Positions 5,970 through 13,919 of a stretch of DNA of 16,150 nt are shown here, one piece after another. The notes beneath the pieces are model-generated. The model saw nothing but the letters and a program-made list of their open reading frames with translations, made no database searches and was not told the DNA's origin. A program made the translations under genes and the position numbers. Position 1 is the stretch's first letter. The number at the start of each line of letters is the position of its first letter. Origin of the DNA: JAVBPB01 sp031549965 (GTDB lineage: Bacteria > Bacillota > Clostridia > Lachnospirales > Lachnospiraceae); assembly GCA_031549965.1 (NCBI GenBank), contig JAVBPB010000147.1, positions 1 through 16,150 of the forward strand. The letters are read 5' to 3'.

Positions 5970-6386
5970 ATGAGCCATTTTAATAAAACAATTACAATTT
6001 ACATAATGATAACATTTTTTCTTTTTATATTTAACTATATATATGGCTTATTTGGCCATGGTGTTAGTTCTAAATCAATGTCAAATATGTACTTAGTCAG
6101 CTTGTTTTTAGGAGTGTTATTCTTTTCTTTAATAAAGATAATATTACCTAAAATAAACCTTCAAATAAAATACCGTTTATTTTATAATATCCATAATTCC
6201 TCAGTTGCCCTTTTAGTTAATGGATTAATGCTTACTGGAATTATAGAAATAGCTGGAGGAAGCTCCTATTTAATATCTTGGTTTTTTTACATAGGATGCT
6301 TTTTACTAATAATTTCTATAATAATGTTTATTAGTATGCTACATAGTTTGAAAAGAGCTTACACAGTTTCTTCCTCTACATTTTGA
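5970..6386 (+). CDS. Small polytopic membrane protein, unknown family
   Basis: A 138-aa protein with about four hydrophobic spans (roughly residues 8-28, 40-62, 76-98 and 103-126), short loops and a Ser/Thr-rich tail ending SSSTF. I see no catalytic motif. It starts 9 bases after the glycosidase stop with a weak ribosome site (AAGTAGGT overlapping that stop), so translation is probably coupled. Last gene of the operon; its final 48 bases overlap the 3' end of the convergent diguanylate cyclase gene. It might be a small transporter, flippase accessory or membrane scaffold for the two upstream enzymes; this is context inference only. Confidence 0.75.
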   Translation: MSHFNKTITIYIMITFFLFIFNYIYGLFGHGVSSKSMSNMYLVSLFLGVLFFSLIKIILPKINLQIKYRLFYNIHNSSVALLVNGLMLTGIIEIAGGSSYLISWFFYIGCFLLIISIIMFISMLHSLKRAYTVSSSTF

Positions 6387-7937
6387 ATTATAAAGAGCTT
6401 CATCTGCCTGCTTTACTAACTCTTTAACCATTAAATCCTTGGTTGGAATTACATTGGTAAATCCTTGGGAAATAGTAACTGCCTTAGAAATTGGTGATCT
6501 ACCATGCAAAATCCTTAAATCATCTAGTTTGCAACTTAAGGATTTTGCAAAATCCATAATTTGCTCATTAGTTTGATTTGTTATAATAACAAAGAATTCA
6601 TCTCCTCCATATCTTGCAGGAAAATAATTTTTGCTTGACATTTCTTTTAAGAGCTTAGATATTTTTTTAATACATCCATCTCCTTTTAGATGACCATAAG
6701 TATCATTATACTGCTTAAAATAATCCACATCTATAATTAAAATTCCAAAGCTCTTATTACTAATTTTTGCCTTTTGTAGCATCTTCACACAATATATGTC
6801 AAGTTTATACCTGTTAGCCAATCCAGTTAAAGCGTCTATTTCAGAAAGATCTTTTAATTTTTCATTAGTTTCAAGAATTTTTTCCTTTTCAGAAATCATA
6901 GTATTTAGGTCAAGTTTATTTTTTACCCCATCTGCCTTGGCTTTGTTAAGAGCTATTTCCATTTCTCTTTGCCATTCATAATATTTACCATAAGCTTCAT
7001 TTAGTTTTTCAGTATCATTTGTTAATTTACAGTATTCAATTATTGACTCGTAAGCTTTTATCCATTTGCTTGGATAATCTATTTCCTTTGCAAGTTCATA
7101 TATTAATTCTATTGCAGTACTTGCATCTTCTAATTTTTCTAACTCAAGAAAAAGGCGAACAATTTCCAAACAGGAACTAAAGCACTCCCTTTTATCACAA
7201 TTATTATTAATTGCATTTATTGAAATCATGGCATTTTCATATGCCTGCTCTTTGTCTTTAAGTGCATACAGTATCTTTGCCCTGATTGCATAAATAGTGG
7301 GAAGAATAAACATTTTTTCCTTTTTTAATATTACCTCTAAGCTTTTATCATTATAAAATAATGCTTTTTTATAATCACCCAAATAAAAATATGCTGCACC
7401 AATATTATTAAACTGAAGACCATCAGAAAATGTAATTGAAGATTTTGAATTTCTTCCTTTTACATTTATTTGATAGCCTTTTTTATAATATTTTAAAGCC
7501 ATTTTGTACTCTTTAATTGTCATAAATACTTCACCAATATTACAAAGAATCATGCCTTCAATATCGTAGTACTTATTCTTACTTGCAATTGTTCGTCCTT
7601 CAAGAAAATACCCAAGTGCAGTCTGCTCATCGTCTAAATTAGCAAATAAAATACCAAACAAGTTATAAGATTGTGCCAATAAACTGTTATAACCATTACG
7701 TTCTTCTATTTCAATTCCCTTTATTAAATTCTTAATACAATTTTTCGATTCACTAATCCCCAGATAATACTCGCCCAGATAATGATAGGAAAATGCTAAT
7801 AAATACTCATCTTTATGGATTTTTCCTATGCTTTTTAATTTAATACATAATTTTTTAAGTAATTCTAAATCAGTATACCTTAATGTTTGAATCTCATTCA
7901 TTAATTTTAAAATCTCAGTATCACCAATTGTGCTCAT
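6339..7937 (-). CDS. Cytoplasmic TPR-GGDEF diguanylate cyclase
   Basis: A 532-aa protein. Residues ~10-320 are tetratricopeptide-like helical repeats (recurrent patterns such as ALGYFLEGRTIA, ALKYYKKGYQI, ALFYNDKSLEVIL). A helical linker at ~320-365 leads to a GGDEF domain: DALTGLANR at 368-376, metal-site IDVDYF near 402-407, and signature RYGGDEFF at 442-449, intact for making c-di-GMP from two GTP. The RxxD product-inhibition site is absent: the matching positions read SKNY. There is no membrane span, so the TPR part probably senses a protein or peptide partner. AGGAGG before the ATG at 7937 supports the start. It follows metG by 43 bases on the same strand, probably as its downstream operon gene, and overlaps the convergent membrane-protein gene by 48 bases. 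Confidence 0.95.
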   Translation of the reverse strand: MSTIGDTEILKLMNEIQTLRYTDLELLKKLCIKLKSIGKIHKDEYLLAFSYHYLGEYYLGISESKNCIKNLIKGIEIEERNGYNSLLAQSYNLFGILFANLDDEQTALGYFLEGRTIASKNKYYDIEGMILCNIGEVFMTIKEYKMALKYYKKGYQINVKGRNSKSSITFSDGLQFNNIGAAYFYLGDYKKALFYNDKSLEVILKKEKMFILPTIYAIRAKILYALKDKEQAYENAMISINAINNNCDKRECFSSCLEIVRLFLELEKLEDASTAIELIYELAKEIDYPSKWIKAYESIIEYCKLTNDTEKLNEAYGKYYEWQREMEIALNKAKADGVKNKLDLNTMISEKEKILETNEKLKDLSEIDALTGLANRYKLDIYCVKMLQKAKISNKSFGILIIDVDYFKQYNDTYGHLKGDGCIKKISKLLKEMSSKNYFPARYGGDEFFVIITNQTNEQIMDFAKSLSCKLDDLRILHGRSPISKAVTISQGFTNVIPTKDLMVKELVKQADEALYNSKCRGRNCVSSFQTM

Positions 7938-7980
7938 ATTAGCCCTCCTATCATGATTATATAGACAATTATCCGGATTC

Positions 7981-9921
7981 TTAGCAAATCTCAGATCCGC
8001 TTATAATATCTTTATCTACGGTTAAAACAGCTAAATTTCCATCATCATCAGATGCTGCAAGAATCATACCTTCTGATAGTACACCTCTTAACTTTGTTGG
8101 CTTTAAATTCATAATAACGCACACTTTTTTACCCACCATATCTTCTGGCTTATAATGCTGTGCAATTCCTGATACAATCTGCCTTACACTTCCCCCTACC
8201 CTGATTTGTGAAACTAGTAATTTTTTAGCCCCTTCAACAGGCTTACATTCTAAAACTTCACCCACTTGTATTAAAACCTTGTCAAAATCATCAATTCCAA
8301 TTTCAGGCTTAGATTCAACAACAGGATATTTTGGCTTATCTTCTTCAACCATTTTCATAGTTTCTACTTTTTCTAATACTTCTTTTATATCCATCCTTGC
8401 AAATAATATTTCAGGCTTTTGCGTAACCTTATTCCCTGATTCATATCCGCCAAAAAAGACCTCTTCATTAAATTCCCTATTGTTTGTATTAATCTGGCAA
8501 AGAATATTTTTAGAAGTATCTGGCATAAATGGTTCTAAGCAAATAGCTCCTATTCTTATACTTTCAATTAAATTATAAAGAACAGTTCTTAATCTGTCCA
8601 ATTTTTGTTCTTCTTTAGCTAAAACCCATGGCATAGTTTCATCTATATATTTATTGCATCTCTTAAACAATGTAAATATTTCTGAAATTGCATCAGCAAC
8701 TCTTAATTTATCCATTTTTTCCAAAACCTTTTTAGGGGTATTAACTGCTAATTCCATAAGTTCTTTATCTATTTCTTCTAAAACATTAGGATTACTTACA
8801 ATTCCGTCAAAATATTTGTTTGACATGGATATAGTCCTGTTCACTAAATTACCTAAAGTATTGGCAAGCTCTGAATTTACACGTTCTACAATTAATTCCC
8901 ATGTAATATTTCCATCATTATCAAAAGGCATTTCATGTAAAACAAAAAATCTTACTGCATCTACAGATAATAGCTCAACTAAATCTTCTGCATATATTAC
9001 ATTTCCTTTTGATTTACTCATTTTGCCTTCGTTTTGTAGTAACCAAGGATGACCAAAAACTTGTTTTGGCAAAGGTATGTTAAGAGCTAAAAGCATAATC
9101 GGCCAATATATTGTATGGAATCTAATTACATCTTTTCCCAACAGATGTAAGTCTGCTGGCCAATATTTATTATACAATTCTCCATGGTTTCCATCAGTGT
9201 CGTATCCAAGACCTGTAATATAGTTACTTAGTGCATCTACCCACACATACACAACATGTCTGTCATCAAAATCTACCGGAATACCCCACTTAAAAGAAGT
9301 TCTCGAAACACATAAATCCTGTAGACCTGGTAGTAAAAAGTTATTCATCATTTCATTTTTTCTTGACTCCGGCTGGATAAATTCTTTGTGAGTGTTTATA
9401 TGCTCTATTAATCTATCCTGATATTTGCTAAGTCTTAAAAAATATGCTTCTTCCTTTGCAGGTTGTACTTCTCTTCCGCAGTCAGGACATTTTCCGTCAA
9501 CTAATTGTGTAGATGTAAAGAAAGATTCACAAGGGGTACAATACATTCCTTCATAATGCCCTTTATAAATGTCTCCTTGATCATATAATTTTTTAAACAT
9601 TTTTTGAACCATTGCTTTATGGTCTTCATCTGTAGTTCTTATAAATCTGTCATATGTTGTATTCATTAAATCCCAATTATTTTTAATCTGTTTTGCTATT
9701 CCATCAACAAAATCTTTTGAAGTAACTCCCGCTTCTTTTGCCTTAGTTTCTATTTTTTGTCCATGTTCATCAGTTCCAGTCTGAAAATAAACATCATATC
9801 CCATTTGTCTTTTAAATCTGGCAATGCTATCCGCCAAAACTATTTCATATGTGTTTCCAATATGAGGTCTTCCTGATGTGTATGCAATAGCTGTTGTTAT
9901 ATAGTAGCTTTTTCTATCCAT
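7981..9921 (-). CDS. metG: Methionyl-tRNA synthetase
   Basis: A 646-aa class I synthetase that charges tRNA-Met. The HIGH motif is HIGN at 20-23 and KMSKS is at 300-304. A zinc knob has Cys pairs at 128/131 and 145/148. An anticodon-binding helical domain follows (WELIVERVNSELANTLGNLVNRT onward). The last ~105 residues are an OB-fold tRNA-binding domain (DFDKVLIQVGEVLECKPV to KPTKLRGVLSEGMILAAS) that mediates dimerisation and tRNA binding. Length is normal for the bacterial form with this domain. GGAGG lies 10 bases upstream of the ATG. The 135-base upstream gap has an ordinary promoter and no room for a T-box or SAM leader, so expression looks constitutive. Confidence 0.98.
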   Translation of the reverse strand: MDRKSYYITTAIAYTSGRPHIGNTYEIVLADSIARFKRQMGYDVYFQTGTDEHGQKIETKAKEAGVTSKDFVDGIAKQIKNNWDLMNTTYDRFIRTTDEDHKAMVQKMFKKLYDQGDIYKGHYEGMYCTPCESFFTSTQLVDGKCPDCGREVQPAKEEAYFLRLSKYQDRLIEHINTHKEFIQPESRKNEMMNNFLLPGLQDLCVSRTSFKWGIPVDFDDRHVVYVWVDALSNYITGLGYDTDGNHGELYNKYWPADLHLLGKDVIRFHTIYWPIMLLALNIPLPKQVFGHPWLLQNEGKMSKSKGNVIYAEDLVELLSVDAVRFFVLHEMPFDNDGNITWELIVERVNSELANTLGNLVNRTISMSNKYFDGIVSNPNVLEEIDKELMELAVNTPKKVLEKMDKLRVADAISEIFTLFKRCNKYIDETMPWVLAKEEQKLDRLRTVLYNLIESIRIGAICLEPFMPDTSKNILCQINTNNREFNEEVFFGGYESGNKVTQKPEILFARMDIKEVLEKVETMKMVEEDKPKYPVVESKPEIGIDDFDKVLIQVGEVLECKPVEGAKKLLVSQIRVGGSVRQIVSGIAQHYKPEDMVGKKVCVIMNLKPTKLRGVLSEGMILAASDDDGNLAVLTVDKDIISGSEIC

Positions 9922-9959
9922 ATTATAGATTCCTCCATAGTTTGCAATTATTTTTAAAT

Positions 9960-9988
9960 ATTATAGTATATTTCTCTTAAGAAGTCTA
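9960..9988 (-). promoter_or_regulatory. Promoter of metG
   Basis: On the minus strand, TAGACT (9988-9983), 17 bases, TATAAT (9965-9960), 38 bases before the ATG at 9921. It is back-to-back with the plus-strand promoter at 10007. Confidence 0.65.
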
Positions 9989-10006
9989 TTATTTTTAATA
10001 AAACTA

Positions 10007-10035
10007 TTTACTTTTGCATATTTTTATATTATTAT
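10007..10035 (+). promoter_or_regulatory. Promoter of the DUF885 lipoprotein gene
   Basis: TTTACT (10007-10012), 17-base spacer, TATTAT (10030-10035), 36 bases before the chosen start at 10072. Confidence 0.5.
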
Positions 10036-10071
10036 CAAACCAAGCGATTATATTCCATGAAGGAGGCATCA

Positions 10072-11808
10072 ATGAAAAAATCTAAAATTTATTTAATTGT
10101 TTTAAGTATTTTATTGGTTGTTATTTCTACTGCATGTGCAAAAAACAACGGTGAGGATCAGAAAGATTTTAGTAATTTTACCAAGAACTTGTTTATTAAA
10201 GAGGTTCAATCCGATAGCATTACTCTAAATTATATGCTGTCTAATCCATCTGCATATGGAATTACTAATTTTACCCCAACTCTGGGTGATTACGGAATTG
10301 ATTACTTTAATAAAATGTTACAAGAAAATGAGGCTCTTTTAAAAGAACTTGAAAGCTTTAAATATGAAAGCTTAAGTAAAAGTCAACAATTAACATATGA
10401 TATTTTAAAAGAGTATTTACAAACCGAATTAAGTGCCAAAGACGTCCTTCTTTATCCTGAGTCACTAAGCCCAACTATCGGTACTCAGGCTCAGCTTCCG
10501 GTACTTTTGGCAGAATTTAATTTTTATTCCAAAGAAGATATAGATTCCTATATAGCTTTACTTTCAGATGTTAAAAACTATTTTACTAAATTAGTAGAAT
10601 TTGAAAAAGTCAAATCTGAAAACGGCTTGTTTATGTCTGATTTTGCAGTTGATGATATAATTAAGCAATGCTCTGATTTTATAAGCGAACCGGAAAACAA
10701 TTTTTTAATGGAAGTATTTAATGATAAAGTCGACGCACTTGATTATTTAACAAGTGAAGAAAAAACTTCCTACAAAGCCCAAAATAAAGATGGAGTCTTA
10801 AATTTTGTTATTCCTGCTTATGGTATGCTTATTGAAGAGCTAAATAAGCTTAAAGGAACCGGAACTAACAATGGAGGGCTGTCTAATCTACCTAAGGGAA
10901 AGGAATACTATGAATATTTAGTTAAATCCTCTACTGGTTCCTCTAAAAACATTAATGCTATTATTAAAAAACTCGAATCAACTATTACTGTTAATTCTTT
11001 AAAGATGAGTAAGGTTATGAAAAATAACCCTGAGGTTTTAGAACAAGCTTCTGCTCCTACCTTTTGTTCATCTGATCCGGAAGAAATTATTAGCATATTA
11101 AAAGAAAATATTGTAGAGGATTATCCTGAATGTCCTCCTGTTAATCACACCATTAAATATGTACATGAATCTCTACAGGAAAGTTTAAGCCCAGCATTTT
11201 ATCTTACACCTCCAATTGATAATTACACTAATAATGTAATTTACATTAATAAAGGTGAAAACACAGATATGTCTCAAATATTTACAACAATAGCACACGA
11301 AGGATATCCTGGACATCTATATCAAACTGTATATTTTCATTCAGTAAATCCTGATGAAATTCGCCAGTTAATAAGTTTTGGAGGATATGTTGAAGGATGG
11401 GCTACATATGTTGAGCATTCTTCTTATTATTGGGCAGGATTAGATGAAGATGTAGCTAGTTTATTAGAACAAAACCTTTCAATTGTGTTATGTATTTATT
11501 CCAGAGTTGATGTAGGAATTAATTATGAAGGATGGGATTTAGCCCAAACTACACAATACCTTAATACTTGTGGTATAACCGACGATAAAGTTATTTACGA
11601 TGTTTACAAAAGTATGATTGAAGAACCTGCCAATTATTTAAAATACTGTTTAGGTTTTTTAGAATTTACAGAATTAAAGAATAAAGCTAGTGAATCTCTT
11701 GGTTCTAAATTTATTCTAAAAGATTTTAATGAATTTTTATTAAAAACTGGCCCTGCTCAATTTTATGTAATTGACAAATATCTTGATAAATGGCTTAAGG
11801 AACAATAA
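10072..11808 (+). CDS. DUF885-family zinc metallopeptidase, lipoprotein
   Basis: A 578-aa protein. Residues 1-21 form a lipoprotein signal (MKKSKIYLIVLSILLVVIST, then AC), with Cys22 as likely lipid anchor, so the enzyme acts on the outer face of the membrane. The DUF885 (PF05960) core carries the zinc motif HEGYPGH at 409-415 (HE...H ligands and catalytic Glu) and EGWATYVE from residue 441, supplying the third ligand. The family contains putative peptidases; substrate unknown. I set the start at 10072 because GGAGG ends 5 bases before it. An in-frame ATG five codons earlier overlaps that ribosome site. It is transcribed alone from its own promoter, divergent from metG, and is followed by a terminator. 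Confidence 0.9.
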   Translation: MKKSKIYLIVLSILLVVISTACAKNNGEDQKDFSNFTKNLFIKEVQSDSITLNYMLSNPSAYGITNFTPTLGDYGIDYFNKMLQENEALLKELESFKYESLSKSQQLTYDILKEYLQTELSAKDVLLYPESLSPTIGTQAQLPVLLAEFNFYSKEDIDSYIALLSDVKNYFTKLVEFEKVKSENGLFMSDFAVDDIIKQCSDFISEPENNFLMEVFNDKVDALDYLTSEEKTSYKAQNKDGVLNFVIPAYGMLIEELNKLKGTGTNNGGLSNLPKGKEYYEYLVKSSTGSSKNINAIIKKLESTITVNSLKMSKVMKNNPEVLEQASAPTFCSSDPEEIISILKENIVEDYPECPPVNHTIKYVHESLQESLSPAFYLTPPIDNYTNNVIYINKGENTDMSQIFTTIAHEGYPGHLYQTVYFHSVNPDEIRQLISFGGYVEGWATYVEHSSYYWAGLDEDVASLLEQNLSIVLCIYSRVDVGINYEGWDLAQTTQYLNTCGITDDKVIYDVYKSMIEEPANYLKYCLGFLEFTELKNKASESLGSKFILKDFNEFLLKTGPAQFYVIDKYLDKWLKEQ

Positions 11809-11812
11809 ACAG

Positions 11813-11859
11813 AAAAAATGCCTTTTTTGCAAGTTTTTGTAATCAAGGCTTCATTTTTT
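11813..11859 (+). terminator. Terminator after the DUF885 gene
   Basis: AAAAAATG-GCCTT-type arm at 11813-11824 pairs with AAGGC-tt-CATTTTTT at 11845-11859, with a two-base bulge, starting 5 bases after the stop. The A-rich/T-rich flanks make it potentially bidirectional. Confidence 0.65.
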
Positions 11860-11870
11860 AAATTATTCTA

Positions 11871-11899
11871 TTGACTTTTATACAATTTAACACTATAAT
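11871..11899 (+). promoter_or_regulatory. Promoter of pckA
   Basis: TTGACT (11871-11876), exactly 17 bases, TATAAT (11894-11899): one mismatch to consensus. Predicts strong expression. The 43-base leader has AGGAGG at 11929-11934. Confidence 0.85.
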
Positions 11900-11942
11900 T
11901 AAGATTACTGAAATCAAATCAAACAATTAGGAGGAACTAACT

Positions 11943-13598
11943 ATGTCAACAAAAGCTAACTTTAAACGTGAAGAAATTGGTGCACACAATCCAATTTTCA
12001 CTATGACTCGTGCGATAATTGAAGCACCATTTTACGGAAACAATGTTGTAAAAGTAAATACACTAAGAGAAGCGTATGAAATTGCAAAAAACTCTCCAGG
12101 TACTGTTGTAACAGATATGCCTGTATACAGAGCAGAAGAAATTGGACTTGATCCTAGTTCAAAAGTTTTATTATTTAACGATGGTAACGTAAGTGGCCGT
12201 GCTGCTGCTGCCAGACAAATTGCTGGTGAACCAGGAGTTAATGTAGGTAATTTAAGTGATAAAGTTAAAGAAGCTGTTTACCTATCAAGAAATTTATTAA
12301 TGTATCATGCAGAAGTATATATTGGGCTTCATGAAGATTTCATGGTAAAAGCTCATCTTCTTATTCCAGAAGGAGAAGAAAATATTCTTTATTCATGGAT
12401 GTTAAATTTCCAATACATGTCAGATGAATATATTAAAATGTACAAACAGTCAAAACCAGTTGATAATGAACCAGATATATACATATTCTCTAATCCACAA
12501 TGGTCACATCCTGATCATCCAATGGGTCTTGCATTCTTTGATACTGCTAACAACTGTGCAGCTATCCTTGGTATGAGATATTTTGGAGAACACAAAAAAG
12601 GTACTCTTACAATTGCATGGGCTATTGCTAATAGAAATGGTTATGCATCTTGCCACGGCGGACAAAAAAGATATAATCTTTCTGATGGAAGAAAATTTGT
12701 TGCTGGTGTATTTGGTTTATCAGGTTCTGGAAAATCAACTATTACACATGCTGCTCATGGCGGAAAATATGATATTACAGTTCTTCACGATGATGCATTT
12801 ATTATTTCATCAGAAGATGGTTCTTCAATTGCATTAGAACCAGCTTATTTTGATAAAACTCAAGATTATCCATTAAACTGTGATGATAACAAATACTTAA
12901 TTACAGCTCAAAACTGTGGTGCTACTGTGGATGAAGATGGAAATGTTGTTTTAGTTACTGAAGATATTCGTAATGGTAACGGTCGTGCTGTTAAATCTAA
13001 GTTATGGTCACCTAACAGAGTTGATAAATTTGAAGAACCTGTTAATGCTATATTCTGGTTAATGAAAGACCCTACTCTTCCACCAGTATTAAAATTAAAA
13101 GGTGCTGAACTTGCTTCTGTTATGGGTGCAACTCTTGCTACTAAGAGAACTACTGCTGAAAGATTAGCTCCTGGAGTTGATCCTAATGCGTTGGTTGTTG
13201 AACCTTATGCTAACCCATTTAGAACTTATCCTCTTGTTAATGATTATGAGAAATTTAAATTATTAGTTAAGGAAAGAAATGTTGATTGTTATATTCTTAA
13301 TACTGGAGACTTTATGGGCAAGAAGGTTAAACCTGCCGATACTTTAGGTATCCTTGAAGCTATTGTTGAAGGAAATACTAGCTTTAAACAATGGGCTAAC
13401 TTTAGTGATATTGAAATTATGGAATGGGATGGATTTGTTCCTAACCTTGAGGATGCTGAGTATAAACATCAGTTGATTGAAAGAATGAAGGATAGAGTTA
13501 AGTTTGTTGAATCTAGAGAAGAATTTAAGGGTGGATTTGATAAATTGCCAGCAGATGCACTTGAGGCTCTTAATAAGGTTGTTTCTGAGTTGGAATAA
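11943..13598 (+). CDS. pckA: Phosphoenolpyruvate carboxykinase (ATP type), divergent
   Basis: A 551-aa protein interconverting oxaloacetate + ATP and PEP + CO2 + ADP. Visible landmarks: RYFGEHKKG at 212-220 aligns with the metal/substrate lysine segment, SCHGG at 236-240 with the metal-binding histidine region, P-loop GLSGSGKST at 258-266, HDDAF at 282-286 in place of the usual GDDEH metal aspartates, an arginine-bearing TEDIRNGNGR segment, and TAERL/VEPYANPFRTYP in the nucleotide-side C-terminal part. Length is slightly above the usual ~530. The sequence departs from the textbook E. coli signatures but keeps the order of all motifs. Codon use is that of a highly expressed gene, in line with its near-consensus promoter. 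In anaerobes the enzyme often runs toward oxaloacetate; the direction here is inference. Confidence 0.92.
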   Translation: MSTKANFKREEIGAHNPIFTMTRAIIEAPFYGNNVVKVNTLREAYEIAKNSPGTVVTDMPVYRAEEIGLDPSSKVLLFNDGNVSGRAAAARQIAGEPGVNVGNLSDKVKEAVYLSRNLLMYHAEVYIGLHEDFMVKAHLLIPEGEENILYSWMLNFQYMSDEYIKMYKQSKPVDNEPDIYIFSNPQWSHPDHPMGLAFFDTANNCAAILGMRYFGEHKKGTLTIAWAIANRNGYASCHGGQKRYNLSDGRKFVAGVFGLSGSGKSTITHAAHGGKYDITVLHDDAFIISSEDGSSIALEPAYFDKTQDYPLNCDDNKYLITAQNCGATVDEDGNVVLVTEDIRNGNGRAVKSKLWSPNRVDKFEEPVNAIFWLMKDPTLPPVLKLKGAELASVMGATLATKRTTAERLAPGVDPNALVVEPYANPFRTYPLVNDYEKFKLLVKERNVDCYILNTGDFMGKKVKPADTLGILEAIVEGNTSFKQWANFSDIEIMEWDGFVPNLEDAEYKHQLIERMKDRVKFVESREEFKGGFDKLPADALEALNKVVSELE

Positions 13599-13632
13599 TT
13601 TGGTTTTTGTTTTTAGATTTTTGCAGACGGAC

Positions 13633-13844
13633 GCTTTGCCTTGGAGTCTTTGTACTCCAAGGGAGGCGTCTTATTATATTTTAAAAAAACCGACGTTTCA
13701 AACATTCCAATGAGCCTATGGACAAACCCATTTTGAAAGCTTACGCTTTAAAAATGGGTTATAGTCTCATTTCCATGGCACTAACGGTTTTTTTAAAATA
13801 TAATAAGACGCCTCCCTTGGAGATTTAGTTTTTTGAGGCAAAGC
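13633..13844. repeat. 212-base foldback element with perfect 38-base arms
   Basis: Bases 13655-13692 and 13785-13822 are perfect reverse complements over 38 positions. Outer arms GCTTTGCCT (13633-13641)/AGGCAAAGC (13836-13844) extend the symmetry. Inside, AATGAG/CTCATT and a 16-base arm pair AACCCATTTT-g-AAAGC/GCTTT-a-AAAATGGGTT continue it to a four-base loop TTAC. A nested hairpin CCTTGGAG/CTCCAAGG (13639-13662) competes for the left arm. It is non-coding, between convergent pckA and the HNH-SAVED gene, so it could terminate both. A MITE-like or other non-autonomous mobile repeat is the likeliest origin; AGATTT at 13615-13620 and 13857-13862 may be a target duplication but could be chance. 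Confidence 0.85.
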
Positions 13845-13919
13845 TGGGTGTTGGTGAGATTTATTCCTTGTATTTAATGTTTTAGTATTGTGCTAATATT
13901 TTTTAATAATTAATTTTTT

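Noticed and set aside
9922..10056. T-box or SAM riboswitch in front of metG
   Set aside because: The gap is too short and lacks the T-box sequence and specifier structure; it holds two divergent promoters.
12583..12837. 84-codon frame inside pckA
   Set aside because: Out-of-frame shadow of a well-supported gene with low-complexity Leu/Met/His composition.
13504..13713. Open frame across the pckA 3' end and foldback left arm
   Set aside because: It overlaps pckA out of frame, has no ribosome site and crosses the foldback; it is a shadow frame.
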